A stretch of DNA of 64,000 nucleotides from the NCBI RefSeq assembly GCF_041296385.1, contig NW_027184085.1:13635301-13699300 (forward strand), given 5' to 3'. The notes below the pieces were generated by a model. The model did no database searches, had not been told where the DNA came from, and saw only the letters and a list, made by a program, of their open reading frames with translations. Source of the stretch: Aphelocoma coerulescens (Eukaryota > Chordata > Aves > Passeriformes > Corvidae). A program made the position numbers and the translations under genes. Below are positions 1 to 12,683 of this stretch, piece by piece (the first letter of the stretch is position 1; every line of letters begins with the position of its first letter).

Positions 1-724
1 CCTTTTTAGATCCCTATCCTTTTAGCTTTTAAAAAACTTTGACTATCCCTGATTCCTGATCTTTAGCAGATAGTGGCAGGTTGGTCACAAAGCCTTCTGG
101 CTTTAAAGCGACTGGTTAGCCTGTGATATAAATCCATAAACAAAAGAAAGGAGAATTTCGTTTAAGTGAGAATGCATTCACCTGTGCCTCCTGCAATCAC
201 AGCAGAAAACCAGGATCAGTTTTCCATCTGCTGAGAGTCCTTTTGGCGAAGTCAGCTTAGACAGAGTGTGTACACAAACCCTATATTCTGAAGCCTTGCT
301 GGGATACTAAAGTTTCTTTCAAAAAGAACATTTATTCTTTCCTATCCTACTCTCCTGTCTTTTTTGAAGATTTCCCTCTCTTCTGTTAACCTCTTCCCCT
401 TTTTATCCAGTATTTGGAATGTGCTACCTGGGAAATGAGAGATAAGTGACCTGTGTGTCCCCTCTTCCACCATACACCTGCCCTGCGGTCAGATGGGTCC
501 CACCTTTCAGCCATGCACAGAAGGGAACGCTTTTATGCAGTGCTTCCTCTGTACAAATATCATGTGCCTGTTTTTAACGTGGTGCCTTTCCCCGGTGCCG
601 GCACAATAGTGACCTCTAATGGTTACAAATCGTAACCGTCCAGCATCATTTAGGGAGGGAGGGAGCAAGGGCGGACATCTGCAATCCCTCTAACTTGTCC
701 CAACATTTGATTTCCATCACTGTT

Positions 725-880
725 AAAAGAAAAGGGAAAAAAAAAAAAAACACCCAGAAACCTAGCAACAACAACAAAACCAAACCAACAAAAAAAGTAA
801 ACTAATTGGGTTTTTTTGTTGGGTTTTTTTTGTTTGCTTGTTTGTTTGTTTGTTTTTGCTTTGTTTCTAATGCCTTTTTT
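725..880. repeat. Low-complexity A/C-rich then T/G-rich block
   Basis: A run of 14 A, then AAC/ACC-rich sequence, followed by T-rich and (GTTT)n sequence. The two halves are roughly complementary, so a long imperfect hairpin could form. A minus-strand open frame across it is a composition artefact. Confidence 0.8.
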
Positions 881-3800
881 CTCCCATTGCCTCTCACTCT
901 GTCCTTGTGCATCTCTGAGATCAGTATGACACACTTCCATTAGACATTTGAAAACAGCAATAAAGTCTCTGCTGTGCCTACTTCTCTTAACTTCTTGTCT
1001 GTCGTGTGTCCTAATTCCCTGATCACCTACTGTGAGCACAGGGAATTGAGTTGCTGCTGTTACGTTTGCTCAGTGCCTGCCCGCTGTCCTGCCTAAGAGG
1101 CAGAGAAGCTATGGCTGCTTTCTTAACTTCAATCGTGCAAATTTGGTTACTTACCAAATCTGTTATTTGCACTGTTACAGGCACTTGAATCTGCTGGTTA
1201 CAGAATTTGTGTGAATGAGAAGGGGAAGTTCATCAGGGTCTCTTTCAGTTTTGCTGTTGCCTCAGAGAAGCTATAGGCCATGACAGATGAGGCAGCATAT
1301 ACCAGGTGTTTTTGCTCCAGGGGCTAAATTTTATGGGGGAAAAAAAAAATCCATTTTTTTTGTTATACAAGATCACACTGCCAATCTTTTGGTGAGCAAG
1401 GGCTAGATTGAAAGGTAAGGTGAGTCTGCTGAGCATTCATCAAAAATTGGGCCATTGGGTAGATCATCAATTGAACAGATTATTTTTACTGTGAAGTACA
1501 GGACAGCTGCTGGGGGCGAGAAGAGCAGCAGGAAACAGAAATGCAGCAGTGGTCAGCTGGGGGTGGGGAGGTCCATACTATTCATTCTTGTGGGCTATTG
1601 CATAAATTTGAGCCTGAACAACTTCTCTTACAGGATGATGAAAAGAGATTTGATAAAAAACTCATGTCATGTGAAGAAAATACTCAAATCCATGGAAACT
1701 TAGGTGTGGAATAATGAATTAAAGACTGAGATCCAAAAGAGAATAAGGTAAGACCACAAAAATCATAGAAATAGGACCACTGAAGAGTAAACACTTGAAG
1801 ATATAAAAGGAATTGACAAAAGGATTTTGGAAATAGTTAAAAAAATTACTGAGAAATGGAGAAGATCAATGGTTGTGCCTTAATTGTTGTTTTGAGAGCC
1901 TTTGTAGAAGAGAACTAAGTGAAAGCCTGGAAACATGATTTCTGAAAGTTTTTCTTCTCCAAAGACATAAGAAAACAGGTATCCCTATGATTCATCTTCA
2001 GAATCAAAATGCAGATGCCCTCAGGGGTTTACAGAAGAATCATAGCATTGTAGAGGTTGTGACACTTCTCAAAAACTTAGTGAAACAAGTGACTAATGGG
2101 AAGAAAAGGTGTTAGACATGCGTCAGCAGAAGTGAAAGGAACACCCAGCCATAGCTGCAAATACAAGATGCACAAGATCCTCTGATCCCTATTTCATTCT
2201 ATGAAAATGTAAACTGTCTAAAAGTATTAAATCATTTTTCCTATAATTATGGATTGAATTTGGAAAATTTCTTACATGTCCCATTTTTAAATGAGCAATA
2301 AATAATTTTCATGGCTTTTCAATATCATCCAGTGATGATATTGCAAGTTAAGAGACCATTGTTCACAATTTCAGTGCTGGAACATAGGTGTGGCTTTGTT
2401 TTTGGACATTTCTGTGTAATTTTTCCACTCTTAATTTTCTGTGTACTTCACCTTTTACATTGAGGGATGTGGCTGAAAGCAGGTGCTCTTTTTGTTAATT
2501 TCATATTTTTCCTGTAAAGAAAACTGAACTCTGATGAAGAATTACTTTTATTGTTTTTTAGGGTTTCTTTTTCTCTTAACTAAATAAAAAACAGTATGAA
2601 TGGTTTGTAAGAAAAAATATCTAAAAAGATGACTTTCTTTTGAAATGAACCCACAAATCCCAGCAGGTTCTTAATCCAAGGCTGTTGATTCAGGCATGGA
2701 TGATTTACTGATAAAAACGACAACTTACTTCTACAACTAAAAATTTAAAAGTGCACCTTAAAATATCCTTGTGTTATCTGCATTATGCTATCAGGAGCCG
2801 TTATCAATGTTGCATGATATGTTCTATATCAGCTTCATATTTACATTTGTTTATGCATATGATTTATCTTGGTCTAATTTACATACCTAACACATTTTCC
2901 TATATTAGCTTCCCCTCCTCCTCCCTCCCTTCCACTCCCCAAGAATATGAAAAACTTTAACAAATAAAGATCATATGAAGGGTATTGTTGTTCTGAATTC
3001 CAGGGGTGTCTGCAAATACGTTTTTTTGTCCAAGTTTCAAAGTACAGGGATGGGGAAGGTTGCAATTCATTCAGCATCTCTTAAATATTGCCTGATACCA
3101 GTGTGAATGGTCTAGTGGATGTAGTAGTCCTGGCTTGCCAACAGTTTCCCTAAACAATATGATGGGGCTCTCAAGCTGGATGCAAGACACAATAGGATAA
3201 CTAGGATGCTGGGATTTGTGAGGCTCTGAGTTCAGCTTGTCTCCCTGTGCCAATAGAGGGCATTATGTATGCACACAGCAGAGCTGTCATTGAGAGCTGC
3301 AGGCAATCGTCCTGCTGCTTGTCTGGCTTTACCATTACAGTGTTTTTCCTAGTGTCTTATATAGTGAGTAAAAAAAGTACTTTTGGATTTAATTGGGGCA
3401 GATGTTAGTTTACAGAATTTTTGAAAGTAGCATAAATATCAGGAAAAAAGAATTATCTCTCAGTGTTTCTCTACTTCTTATGCTCCAGTTCAGCTTGACA
3501 GACAGAAAACCTTGCATGTTTAACAAAAACAATAGTATCCTGAACATTTTATTATTCTTAGCCCTGCGAGCTGCATTTTGCACAAATCAGTTTCAAAAGT
3601 CTGCTGTGTTCCCAGTTATGCAAGACCTGCTGGTCTTCTGTGGCTGTCAGAAGTCCAGTGACCTCAGTGATTTTCGCAGGCAGGTAGAACTCCACACAGA
3701 GCTCCTTAGGAGATGGCTCCTTCTGAATGTGGTTAGGCACTCATCCCACTTTATGACCAACATATAATTGTATATAATACATCTTTCTGTGCAGAATCTG

Positions 3801-5460
3801 TAGGATTTTTTTTTTTTCTTTAAACAAAGGGTAAACCCAAACAGATCAATCAAATTTCTTGATTGGCCATATTTTCATCAGAAAATTTATTACTAAATTC
3901 TCATGTCTCAAAAGTTTTTTTGCTTCTTAGAGTATATCTGAGAATTATCAGTATCACTGCAAAAAGACAGGCATGCTAAGGGGTATTCCTCTAGGTCAGG
4001 AATCAATGCAGCCTGTCCTGGCTTGAAATCAAAAGAAAATGCAACTTTTCCCCTTGAGTTAATAAGCTGCAGTCTCATCTGTCTGAAGCTATTATTGTAG
4101 TTCTTGTATTTTTTCAGCTGATATTATATCCAAGTGTTTTGGTCTAAACTTTCCTCTGTGGTGATGGTGAAAAATGAAGTAGTGAATTCTATGTTTTGGT
4201 CCTCATTTGGATTTCAGGATTCTGCAGGCCTAACTTTGCTCCCTCCATCTACTCCTGTATGCACCAAAACCAGATTATACCCAATCTCATGCTCAAAAAG
4301 TTCATTGATTTTTTTTTTTTTGGTAGGAATACTATTTTTTCCACAAGTTTGTTTGCTGGTGTAAAACTGCCACAAATCAAACATTCCCAAACTACTCTTC
4401 ACTCTACTTTCTTCTGTTACTTTTTTTGCTCTCCTCCTAATTTTATTCTGTCTTTTCATATTGCTGTAATATAAATTTCCACCTGTGCAGCATCAAAGCA
4501 AAGACCAAAAAATGAGATTTGCTTCCTTGGTGAAGTTTTTGGGTTGCCTGTAATGCAAAGATGAAAGCACTTCCTTCCCCATAATTTTATGTAGCATTGT
4601 CAAGAAAATAGACTAAAGGAATAAATTCACGGCTTGCATTACTTTGAATTGTCATTCATGTTTGGAATCAGGGAAAACAACCTGGAAATCTGTAAGGATT
4701 TAATCAAAAAAGTGAAACTGTTAATTGTTGCTTATTTTCAAGCTCCATTTGGCAACAGCAGAAGTTCAGTGACCAACATATCCACAAGCATACTATTTCT
4801 AAGCAAACCTGTTTGTGAAAGCAGCTAGCCACTTGAATCATGCCAGAAGAGTAACCGTGTGCTTGCTGTGCAAATTTTAATGTAGGATTTTGCAAATAAA
4901 AGTATTCCATACATATCTGTGTTCCTCTAGTACAAGTAAAAGAATCCCTGTGGCAGCTAGAAATCAGCAGGCAACAGCACAGCAAGATGCTACTTTGGTA
5001 GGCCTTATTCAGATCCTGTTTATTCATATGTAAATCTAGAGTAAGTCAAGTGACTTGAATTACTGGTGTAAGCAAATATAGTGTTTTGACCTTCAGTACT
5101 TGGTTCTGCACAGTGGGATTACAACAGAAATAAATAAAATAAAAGTACCTGGTTTATATTTTAAAACTAAAAAGTATGCCTTATGTAAACATTTTGCTTC
5201 AGATTCAGTAAGAATTTGATCATAGTGTAAAAGCAGAGACACATTCAACCAGAGCACTCAGAATTTTGTGCAGCATTATTAAGTGTGAACCATATTTTAT
5301 TCCATCTATTTCACATTACCATTTTTCAAGTGGCACTTGCAATGAGCAACCTTTTTCACCTTTAAGTTTCACAAGGCACCTTTTTTTCTTTTGAAAGAGG
5401 ATTAACAGCCTAAGTAAAAAATAATTCTTTAATAGTACTGCAGCCAGGGAAGATGGTTGT

Positions 5461-5482
5461 GGTACCTCTGTCCAGAGGTACC
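5461..5482. repeat. Perfect 22-bp inverted repeat
   Basis: GGTACCTCTG, two bases, then CAGAGGTACC: ten-base perfect arms. No gene or known element surrounds it. Confidence 0.8.
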
Positions 5483-7499
5483 ATGATAAATGTATACAAG
5501 CTACTCCAGGAGTTCTAAATTTCTTTCCAAGAGCAAAGATGGCCTGAAAAGTTATTCAGATTTCTTACTTTTCAACATTTACCTGTAAAAACACTAATCT
5601 TGAAATTATCAGTTTGTTTTATTAATAAAATACTTATAAAAAGATACATATAGAGAGTCTAAAGAAACTGACTTTCTAAGGAAACAAATTCTATTGGTTT
5701 GCTAAACACACAACACCACACCACGGTCCCCATCCAACTATACTGAAGATTTATAGATAAAATCCTTTATCTTTTTAGTTACAAAGCCCTGCTGAATCAA
5801 AATAAGATAGTAGAATTGGGTTTTTTAAAATCTAATTAGGTGTGGCCCCACTTCTTTGTTGGTGTCACATTGACATTTGACTGCAGAATTCCTCTGGATA
5901 CACAATCTAGTTTGTCAGTTTGGCCTTGAAATAAGTTATTTTCCTTAATTTTGTATGCCAGAATCAGTAAAGTACATACAAACCAGTTCAGGTGATGAAG
6001 GACCTAAAAAAAATAAAAAGTTTCCTCATGCCCTCAAAAGCAGGAAGCCAGATGGAAGGATTTGAAAACTATTAGAAATAAATATAAAGATTTACAGTCA
6101 CATTCACAGCAGTTTTAGTGGCAATGCATCCATTTAATAAAAAGTAAATGAATAAAGTCCTGTACTTACCATAATTTCAGTTCTTCTGTCTCCACAAGCC
6201 TGCTAAGGAGTATGCACTGTACTAGAGGGAGTCAGAAATGTTCTTTGTCCTTCACTGTGAACATTTATTTAGAAAGTGTACGTGGTCTGTCCAGCCTTCA
6301 CAGGAAAAGATATCAGCAGTATTCTTGTTTTGCACATTATCAGAGACCTAACAGAATTTTAAACAGTACTTGTTTGGGTTACATCGCACCACTTTGAAGG
6401 AAGAATAGGTTTTATTCATTCGTTTAATGACTTCCACGATTTTTATGAAAAGCCTGTCTATGCTGATGATAAAATTATATAGTTATTTTTTTTCAGTAAT
6501 CTTTGACTGAATTAAAAAGGCAAATGTATTTTGGTTTTGTTTTTCATACTCAGGGTTACTGTATTTTCATGTATTTAGGCTTCACTATCAACCCTGTGCA
6601 TGTCTCCTTCTGACCCAGACTTTCATGGATATCTAAAATCTGAAGTAATTTTCTATCTCTAACTGGCTGAACTATATTTCTATCAATTAGCCTTTAATTA
6701 TTCAGCTCTTCGTAGCTGATACTATGAGAAAAATAGGATTGTCCTGGTCTGACAGGGTATTAAAGTTCTGCAGACTTCCTATTCTGCACAAAAATTAAAC
6801 GAAGAAGGGGCATATGGCCATAAACTTCAGTGAGCTAGGTCTAGAAAAAACCCAAAAACTAAAACAAAGGGCTTAATGAAAAAGGGTGAAAGAAGAAAGA
6901 AAAAGAGTGAAATACTGGCAGATACAGGAAAGAGGATACTGGCATATTTTGGTGATGTCTAACTTAATAAAAATCAGTAAGCAAGTTGAGTTTTCAGTAA
7001 GCAATCTTCTCAGTATGAAGTAATGGGGATAAATAAATATGATAGTAAAATAACAGAAAATACTGTATCTGTGTAAGAAGCAAGATTTAAACTGCATTTT
7101 GTGGTGAAATCAGGATTCCCTATAATTTCAGTGCTACAGCACAGATAGCATTACTGTATTGCTCTAAGTCCCAAACCAGTTGTTTTCTATTAAACTTTCA
7201 ATGCAATGTATCAGTACTATCAATTATATAGATAATAGCAAATACAACTACAGATACTTATAAGGGCAATTAGCAAACATTCTACCTATTTTCCTAAAAC
7301 CAGGCAATCACTAGGGCAGCTATGTGTTTATTTTCTTGAGCACAACATTATGTAACTCTAAGAACAGTTTTGAATGTTTGAAAAACATTCGATGTATGTA
7401 ACTACATCTAATGTAGGTTTCACTAAAGAAGGATTGTGTCTGAATAAATTAATTCCTCTTTTACAAGGTTTAGCTGACATTTTCAGCAAAGGTAATACA

Positions 7500-8245
7500 T
7501 TTTAATTTATTTGCCTAGATTTCAACAGAGTATTTCATGTGATGTGATGTCCTTTGTTGAAGTTTAAGTGACGGCAGTTGGGAGAGGATGTGACCTATCA
7601 GAAAGACTGCAAGGTAGACAAGGAGATGGTTAAAGCTACATGAGTTTAGTGGAAAGGGTTTAACTGGGATTACTCACAGTGTTCTGCAGGTATCGGTCAT
7701 GGGGCTGATCCTGTCTGATCCACGACTTGGGTCAGGAGTCTGGTGCCTATACTGATGTTATCTGAAGCTATTCTAAACTGACTGGTTCCTGGGGAAAATC
7801 AAGTTGTTATACAGGAAGGATGAGAGGAGTTTTGTACTGGAGTGATAGAACTCAACCAAAGTTTGATAAAATGTTAAATAATAAAGTCATATTTGCTTTG
7901 GGCCAGGGAGACAATGAGTCACTAACATGACATGCACATGGGAAAAGCACATGTAATTTAAATGTGCATTAGGCAAATGGTTTTTGGGAGAGGAAGGAAA
8001 AGAATTTGTGCAGAGGGCTGATGAGGTCCTGTTTACAGCCTTGTGTGCAACTCTGGTCAACCATGCTGAGTGACCAAGTGAAAACTTCTAGTATGAGCAG
8101 GACTTCCTGGCTTCTGAAAGGATACTGGAAGAGCTTACCTTCGGTAGCTTAAGAAAGTGGAGATTAGAGGTTATGACAAGGTCTGTAAGCATCAGGGAAG
8201 GATAACTTATACCAAAAAATAAGGGATTAAAATCAAGTGTGTATA
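7500..8245 (+). mobile_element. Ancient diverged CR1-like remnant
   Basis: Scattered resemblance to CR1: TTTCAACAGAGTATTTCATG, TCTGCAGGTATCGGTCATGG, GCAACTCTGGTCAACCATGC, and GGAAGAGCTTACC followed by AGATTAGAGGTTATGACAAG. It is too decayed to place a subfamily or exact ends. Confidence 0.4.
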
Positions 8246-9229
8246 AATAAGTTGTGACTACATTTTAAAGTGGGAATTATATTATACTATAATTTTTATT
8301 AATTTATATTCATTTACATTCAGAAATGATCTTCCAAAGAGCATAGAGGAGGAAGGAGATCAGTAAGGCTTGCATATCTTACATGACCAATTTATTAATG
8401 ACATTTAATGACAGGACAGGGAGAATTCTGCTGTTAGGAAAAAAATCTGCTGATCAGAGAGATGTTTGGTCACCATGTCTGCTCACATTGAGCGTTAAAT
8501 CTTAGATTATGGTAGGTTACCCTAGGCCTATCCTCTGTACTTTTTTTTAAAGCAGGAATGTTTCCATGTCCAGCTCTTTAGGATTTACTCTGTCTGTTAA
8601 AGGTTTCCTGATATCTGATAGCTTTACTCTTGGTGGAGAGTTCTCCCACTGTGAGACAGTAATACCAGATCTTCACCGAGAGGTGCTTTATTGCAGGTCC
8701 ACAGTGCAGTAAAAAGCCTGTCAGGTTTGAGGCTTTCTGAAAACGTCCCAGGAAGACTGCAGGAATGCTAGGTGCATGTGTATCCTGTTCCGTCCATTGG
8801 GAATATCCTGTGTTTGCGCTTAGGAACATTAATTATTGGGAGCCTATTAGCAGAAACCTGTTGCCACTCCTGGGGTCTGAAGGGACTGCTCATGGTGGCA
8901 GGACCAGTGAAAGGCCATTTTTTGGTCTGATTTTTGTAGCACAGTCGATTTTGTGATTCATGTTCTCTCTTCTGCTTTCTTTTGTGATGGTTAATCTTGG
9001 GTACTCAAAGTCTTTAGAGTCACTTGTGGTGGGCAGGAGGAAGGTAAAGAATGCTGCAAGGGACTCTTCCAGATCTGGACTGCTAATATGCGAGGGACCA
9101 GTCTCATTTATCTGATGACATTTATTGTTTCTGTATTCCCAAACCACTGAGCCCTCATATATCTTTATTAACTGTTTCCTTATATCTTGGTTCCAAGGGG
9201 GTCTTCTGATGTCTAGTAGTATAGCTAAG

Positions 9230-9611
9230 TGTGGTGGCTTGTTAACCCCGTGATTCTGTATGTTCCCCTGTCGCCCCCCCAGCCTTGGCCACTCCCTCGG
9301 TTTCTCCCCATTTGTTCTGGTACCCCAACCCCGCCCAGGGACCGCCCCTGGGCCCCTGACAAAACCATCGCGCACCCAGACCACGCTGTCTCTCTACCTC
9401 TGAACGTCACAGGGACAAGATGTGATTAAAGTCATCTCAATCCCTCATGAGAGAGAGACCCTTCTCTACCTTCTTTACCATCCACTGCCTTGTAACACTG
9501 CTGGCTGCCGGAGCCACATCGCGGGGCTGTCCGAAATGGACTCCAGGATGCGATTATCACATGGCCCTAGGAAACCCTCGCTGAGCTTTCAGGCCACTGC
9601 AGCCTGCTAGA
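9230..9611 (+). mobile_element. LTR-like repeat, copy 1 of 2
   Basis: About 380 bp, homologous along its whole length to 19738-20121. Shared landmarks: TGTTAACCCC, CCTTGGCCACTCCCTC, AGGGACCGCCCC, GACAAAACCA, CACCCAGACCACG, CTGGCTGCCGGAGCCA and GCAGCCTGCT. The GC-rich promoter-like middle followed by ATTAAA (9425-9430) and an ordered 3' part is LTR-like. It is downstream of C9. Confidence 0.75.
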
Positions 9612-10634
9612 CAGAGTCCAGCGGTTACAACAGCTAAGTTAACATGGTTACCTTTCCCTCAAAGGGGACACTTAATTTCCCCGTGTTGAGAACTATCCTT
9701 CCTCCTCACCCTAAACAAATTTTCCAGTAACTGACTGCTTTGTTCAGAAGTCACTGAGGGAGATGGACAGGTAGGTGCAGTGACAACATGACTGCATCAG
9801 CTTTGTTTCCTTGTTTTGGAAGTTCTGCTAAAAATGTGGATGTTAATATGACAATTCTTCTATCCCTTTGTTAGGTGCCTCTGATTTTACATAAAATCTT
9901 TTACTCATTGACACAGTCAAGATACAGTGTTGGACTATTCTGCAAATATTGGGGGGAGCAAGAGTAATAACTCTAGTAAAACTGCATATCTTCATAAACA
10001 TCCTGGCGATTGATGGCATGAGTTAGATGTGAAATGTAGGGCTGAAATAAATCTGCAAGGCCATTTTGCTGAAGATAATGACTCTTCAAAGTTCTTTTCT
10101 AACAATATACCATCAATCAACTGATGCTATATACATTATTCTTATACTTGTTCTGGATTTGAATTCTTGAAAATCAGTTTGAAAACATAACCAGAAATAA
10201 TTATGAAAAAAGGGGCACCAATATGCCATTGACTAACAAAGGGGGAGTATTCATGTTCTAATGACAGCCACAGACAAAAGGTTGACCACAGCTACTGTAT
10301 CAGCACATCTCTGTTAATATGTTTATTGTTTATTACTTTTTTTTTGATTACAGATCATTTAAGCTGCAGGTACTTTTAAATTATGCCATTACACTGTTCT
10401 TGGATAGCTAGCTGGCCAGCAGAAACTGTGATTCGTGGAATTGGTTTGAAATCCATTAATGTTTTCTAAAAAAGAAAAAATAGTGCAGAAGTGTTAGGAA
10501 ATAGTAGCTAAAACATATATATTTGGTCAAAATTTAAAAGAAATTTTACTCTCACAGCTCACGAAGATCATGATTTTATTGTATCCCAAATATGACTGTA
10601 ATGTAAAAGAATTCTAATGAAGCACAATCTAGAC

Positions 10635-10752
10635 AGAATCCTGTGCCGTGTGGTCTGGGATGACCCTTCTTGAGCAAGGAGATTGGACCAGCTGACCCAC
10701 TGTGGTCCCTTCCAACCTGACCCATTCTGAGATTCTGTGTGATTTTGTGAAG
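10635..10752 (+). mobile_element. CR1 LINE tail fragment
   Basis: About 115 bases ending GTCCCTTCCAACCTGACCCA and TTCTGAGATTCTGTGTG, the avian CR1 3' tail with its degenerate ATTCTGTG repeats. Downstream of C9. Confidence 0.7.
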
Positions 10753-12440
10753 GATGAATGAAAACTCATAGTGTGATTTTCAGAAGACTTAAATTTCAGA
10801 CTTCTGCTTTGAGAGTTAGTACTCCACATGTCTGAAACCACATAAATATCAGAAGCTAGTTAGGTTAATATTTTTTCTTTGCCATACCAGAGGAAACATT
10901 GGTGAATACGTGTGTGTCATGAATAATCATTGTGGTGTTTGATCTCATGGCTAAACAAGAACATGTTAATGATACAGTGCAGGAATAAAATTAGGCTGCT
11001 TATGAGATTTGTTTTTATTTTAGTAACACCAACTTAATTGAATCAAGCAAAGGCTAACTTCATATCCTGAATTTAACAAGAGGGCAATAGCACTGACCTA
11101 GGGAATGTCCAGGAGTAGGGGAACACACAGAAATACTTTCCCAGAATAGTTTCCAATCCTGCAAAAATTGATTCTTAAGAGACTTCCTGAATAAATATGA
11201 TTATCTACCTTTAATAACCTTCCATTTCTTTGTGTTGAGGTTTTAAAACGCATATTTACTTTTGGTATGCCCATTGTGTGAAGGACCAGTCTTCAGTCTG
11301 TTTAAAATCTGCCACTTGCTGGTTTGTTTAATTTACAATACTTACACCTGTCCTCATGATACTACTCTTGATTTTCCAGAACTGTATCATATTCTTCTCT
11401 CAGTGGTATGTTTTCCACCTGTGGAATAACTATTGGAATAAGTAGCTCTGACAGCCTGGAGATGTGGTGCTGTAGGAAGGTGTTTGTAATTCTCTTATGT
11501 GGGGCTGTTAAGTTTTGCTGGCCATGCTTTCTTCAGGGTGCTTCACAGGTGAAATATTAGATGTAGCTGAGCTCTACTGAAGCTGAGAGAGGGCCACAGA
11601 AATCTTCTGACAGATATTTTTGGTGCAGGTAGAGGACATCTTGCAAGTCTTACCATCAAGTAGTTTCAGTGGGGAAACATTCAACATATTTCCCTGTATT
11701 TTCACCTCTTTTCCTCTTGTGGCCTCTCAGAAGATAAGAATCTTATGGCAACATGTTAAGAATAAAACCCAAACACTTCTTTCTGGGCATGAAAACTATT
11801 ACTGTTTTCAGCAGGTGAAGAAATATGGGTCTGGCTTGCCAGATTAGAGACCAGAGCATACATCCTCAAAATCCTGTTATGTTTTGTTTGTTTCCTTTCT
11901 TTCTTGTTTTTTTTGTTTGTTTTGCTTTTCAGTATATAATCTAATAATAATAATAATAATTTAATAAACCCCAGCAACCAGAAAACCAACCAAAAACCTG
12001 TGAAAAAATATGTACGTAGACATTTCTTAAAATATATTTTTTCAAGCTGAACGTTTCAAATCTGCTGTAACACTAGCTTTATCGGATTTAAGCATTCTAT
12101 TTATCAAGTAAGAGACTTCAGTCTCCTGAACTGTCTTAATATTTTTTTTTCTGGAAAACATGTCTCTTCCCTCTCCTTAAGGCATAAGCTTTTTGATGGG
12201 TGGTCTGACTGGAGATGAAATCTGTTTTTTTTGAGAACTGTATTTTAAGTCTATTCTTATTCAGAATTCTATTCTAATCTTGAGTTCTGTAATATAACAT
12301 TACTTGTCAAAACACTCAAATACAAATCTAACCATTCATAAATTTGATACAAGGTGGTTGATCAGCTGTATCAAATCACAGATTTAATTGAAATATGAAA
12401 GTGAATTTACTCATCACTTCATCAACTGCATCTCTGAAAT
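10753..12440. other. Non-coding segment just beyond the C9 3' end
   Basis: No recognisable gene. It contains the T-rich tract near 11880 and the (AAT)n at 11940. Confidence 0.6.
11940..11963. repeat. (AAT)n microsatellite
   Basis: Seven or so tandem TAA units (TAATAATAATAATAATAAT) followed by TTTAATAAACC. Confidence 0.8.
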
Positions 12441-12461
12441 GCCTCAAATATTGGCTGAGCA

Positions 12462-12467
12462 TTTATT
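12462..12467 (-). terminator. C9 polyadenylation signal
   Basis: AATAAA on the minus strand, 56 bases after the C9 stop. This gives a very short 3' UTR with expected cleavage near 12440. No second exact signal closer to the stop was seen. Confidence 0.7.
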
Positions 12468-12522
12468 TTAAATTGCGGTAACCCATTTAAAGAGGCTGAT
12501 TACCTGGTTTTGAAGACCATAA

Positions 12523-12683
12523 CTATTTTCCTTCTTCACAGTGCCGTTTTTCAATGCTTTCTCCCTGGCATGGTCTGCCATCAGGTCCTGGTGCAGGATT
12601 ATTACACTGGCGAGTTCGAGTGCTCTCTCCATTGACGCAGGAGGACCAGGCACTCCAACAGCTCCAGCCTCCATCAGTCACAA
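12523..12683 (-). CDS. C9: C9 coding exon 11: C-terminal TSP1 and stop
   Basis: The acceptor AATACCAG at 12684-12685 joins exon 10 in phase 1 and gives 52 further residues plus TAG. It contains [17 protein letters not shown], then RTRQCNNP and RHCEEGK, a textbook thrombospondin type-1 repeat with WxxWxxW spacing and the expected cysteines. Mammalian C9 lacks this module, but fish C9 and the paralogues C6, C7, C8A and C8B have it. Its intact frame, phase match and polyadenylation signal 56 bases downstream argue that it is used. Confidence 0.9.

Larger units (their letters stand above)
1..7499. other. Gene-poor flank downstream of C9
   Basis: AT-rich sequence with only short open frames and no splice-bounded homology that I recognise. 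By human synteny FYB1 would lie in this direction, but no FYB1-like proline-rich first exon is seen. It contains the low-complexity block at 725-880 and the palindrome at 5461. An A-rich stretch at 1620-2200 may be a decayed retroelement. Confidence 0.6.

Noticed and set aside
650..1039. 129-residue minus-strand open frame
   Set aside because: Mostly Lys/Asn/Gln and Phe runs encoded by simple A/C and T/G repeats.
1620..2200. A-rich stretch looking like a degenerate coding region or processed pseudogene
   Set aside because: No frame stays open and no protein family could be recognised.
8890..9384. 164-residue minus-strand open frame
   Set aside because: More than a third is the antisense of the LTR-like repeat; the remainder matches no family I know.
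1..12440. FYB1 exons expected from synteny
   Set aside because: No FYB1-like proline-rich or SH3 coding exon was seen; the gene may start beyond the window.
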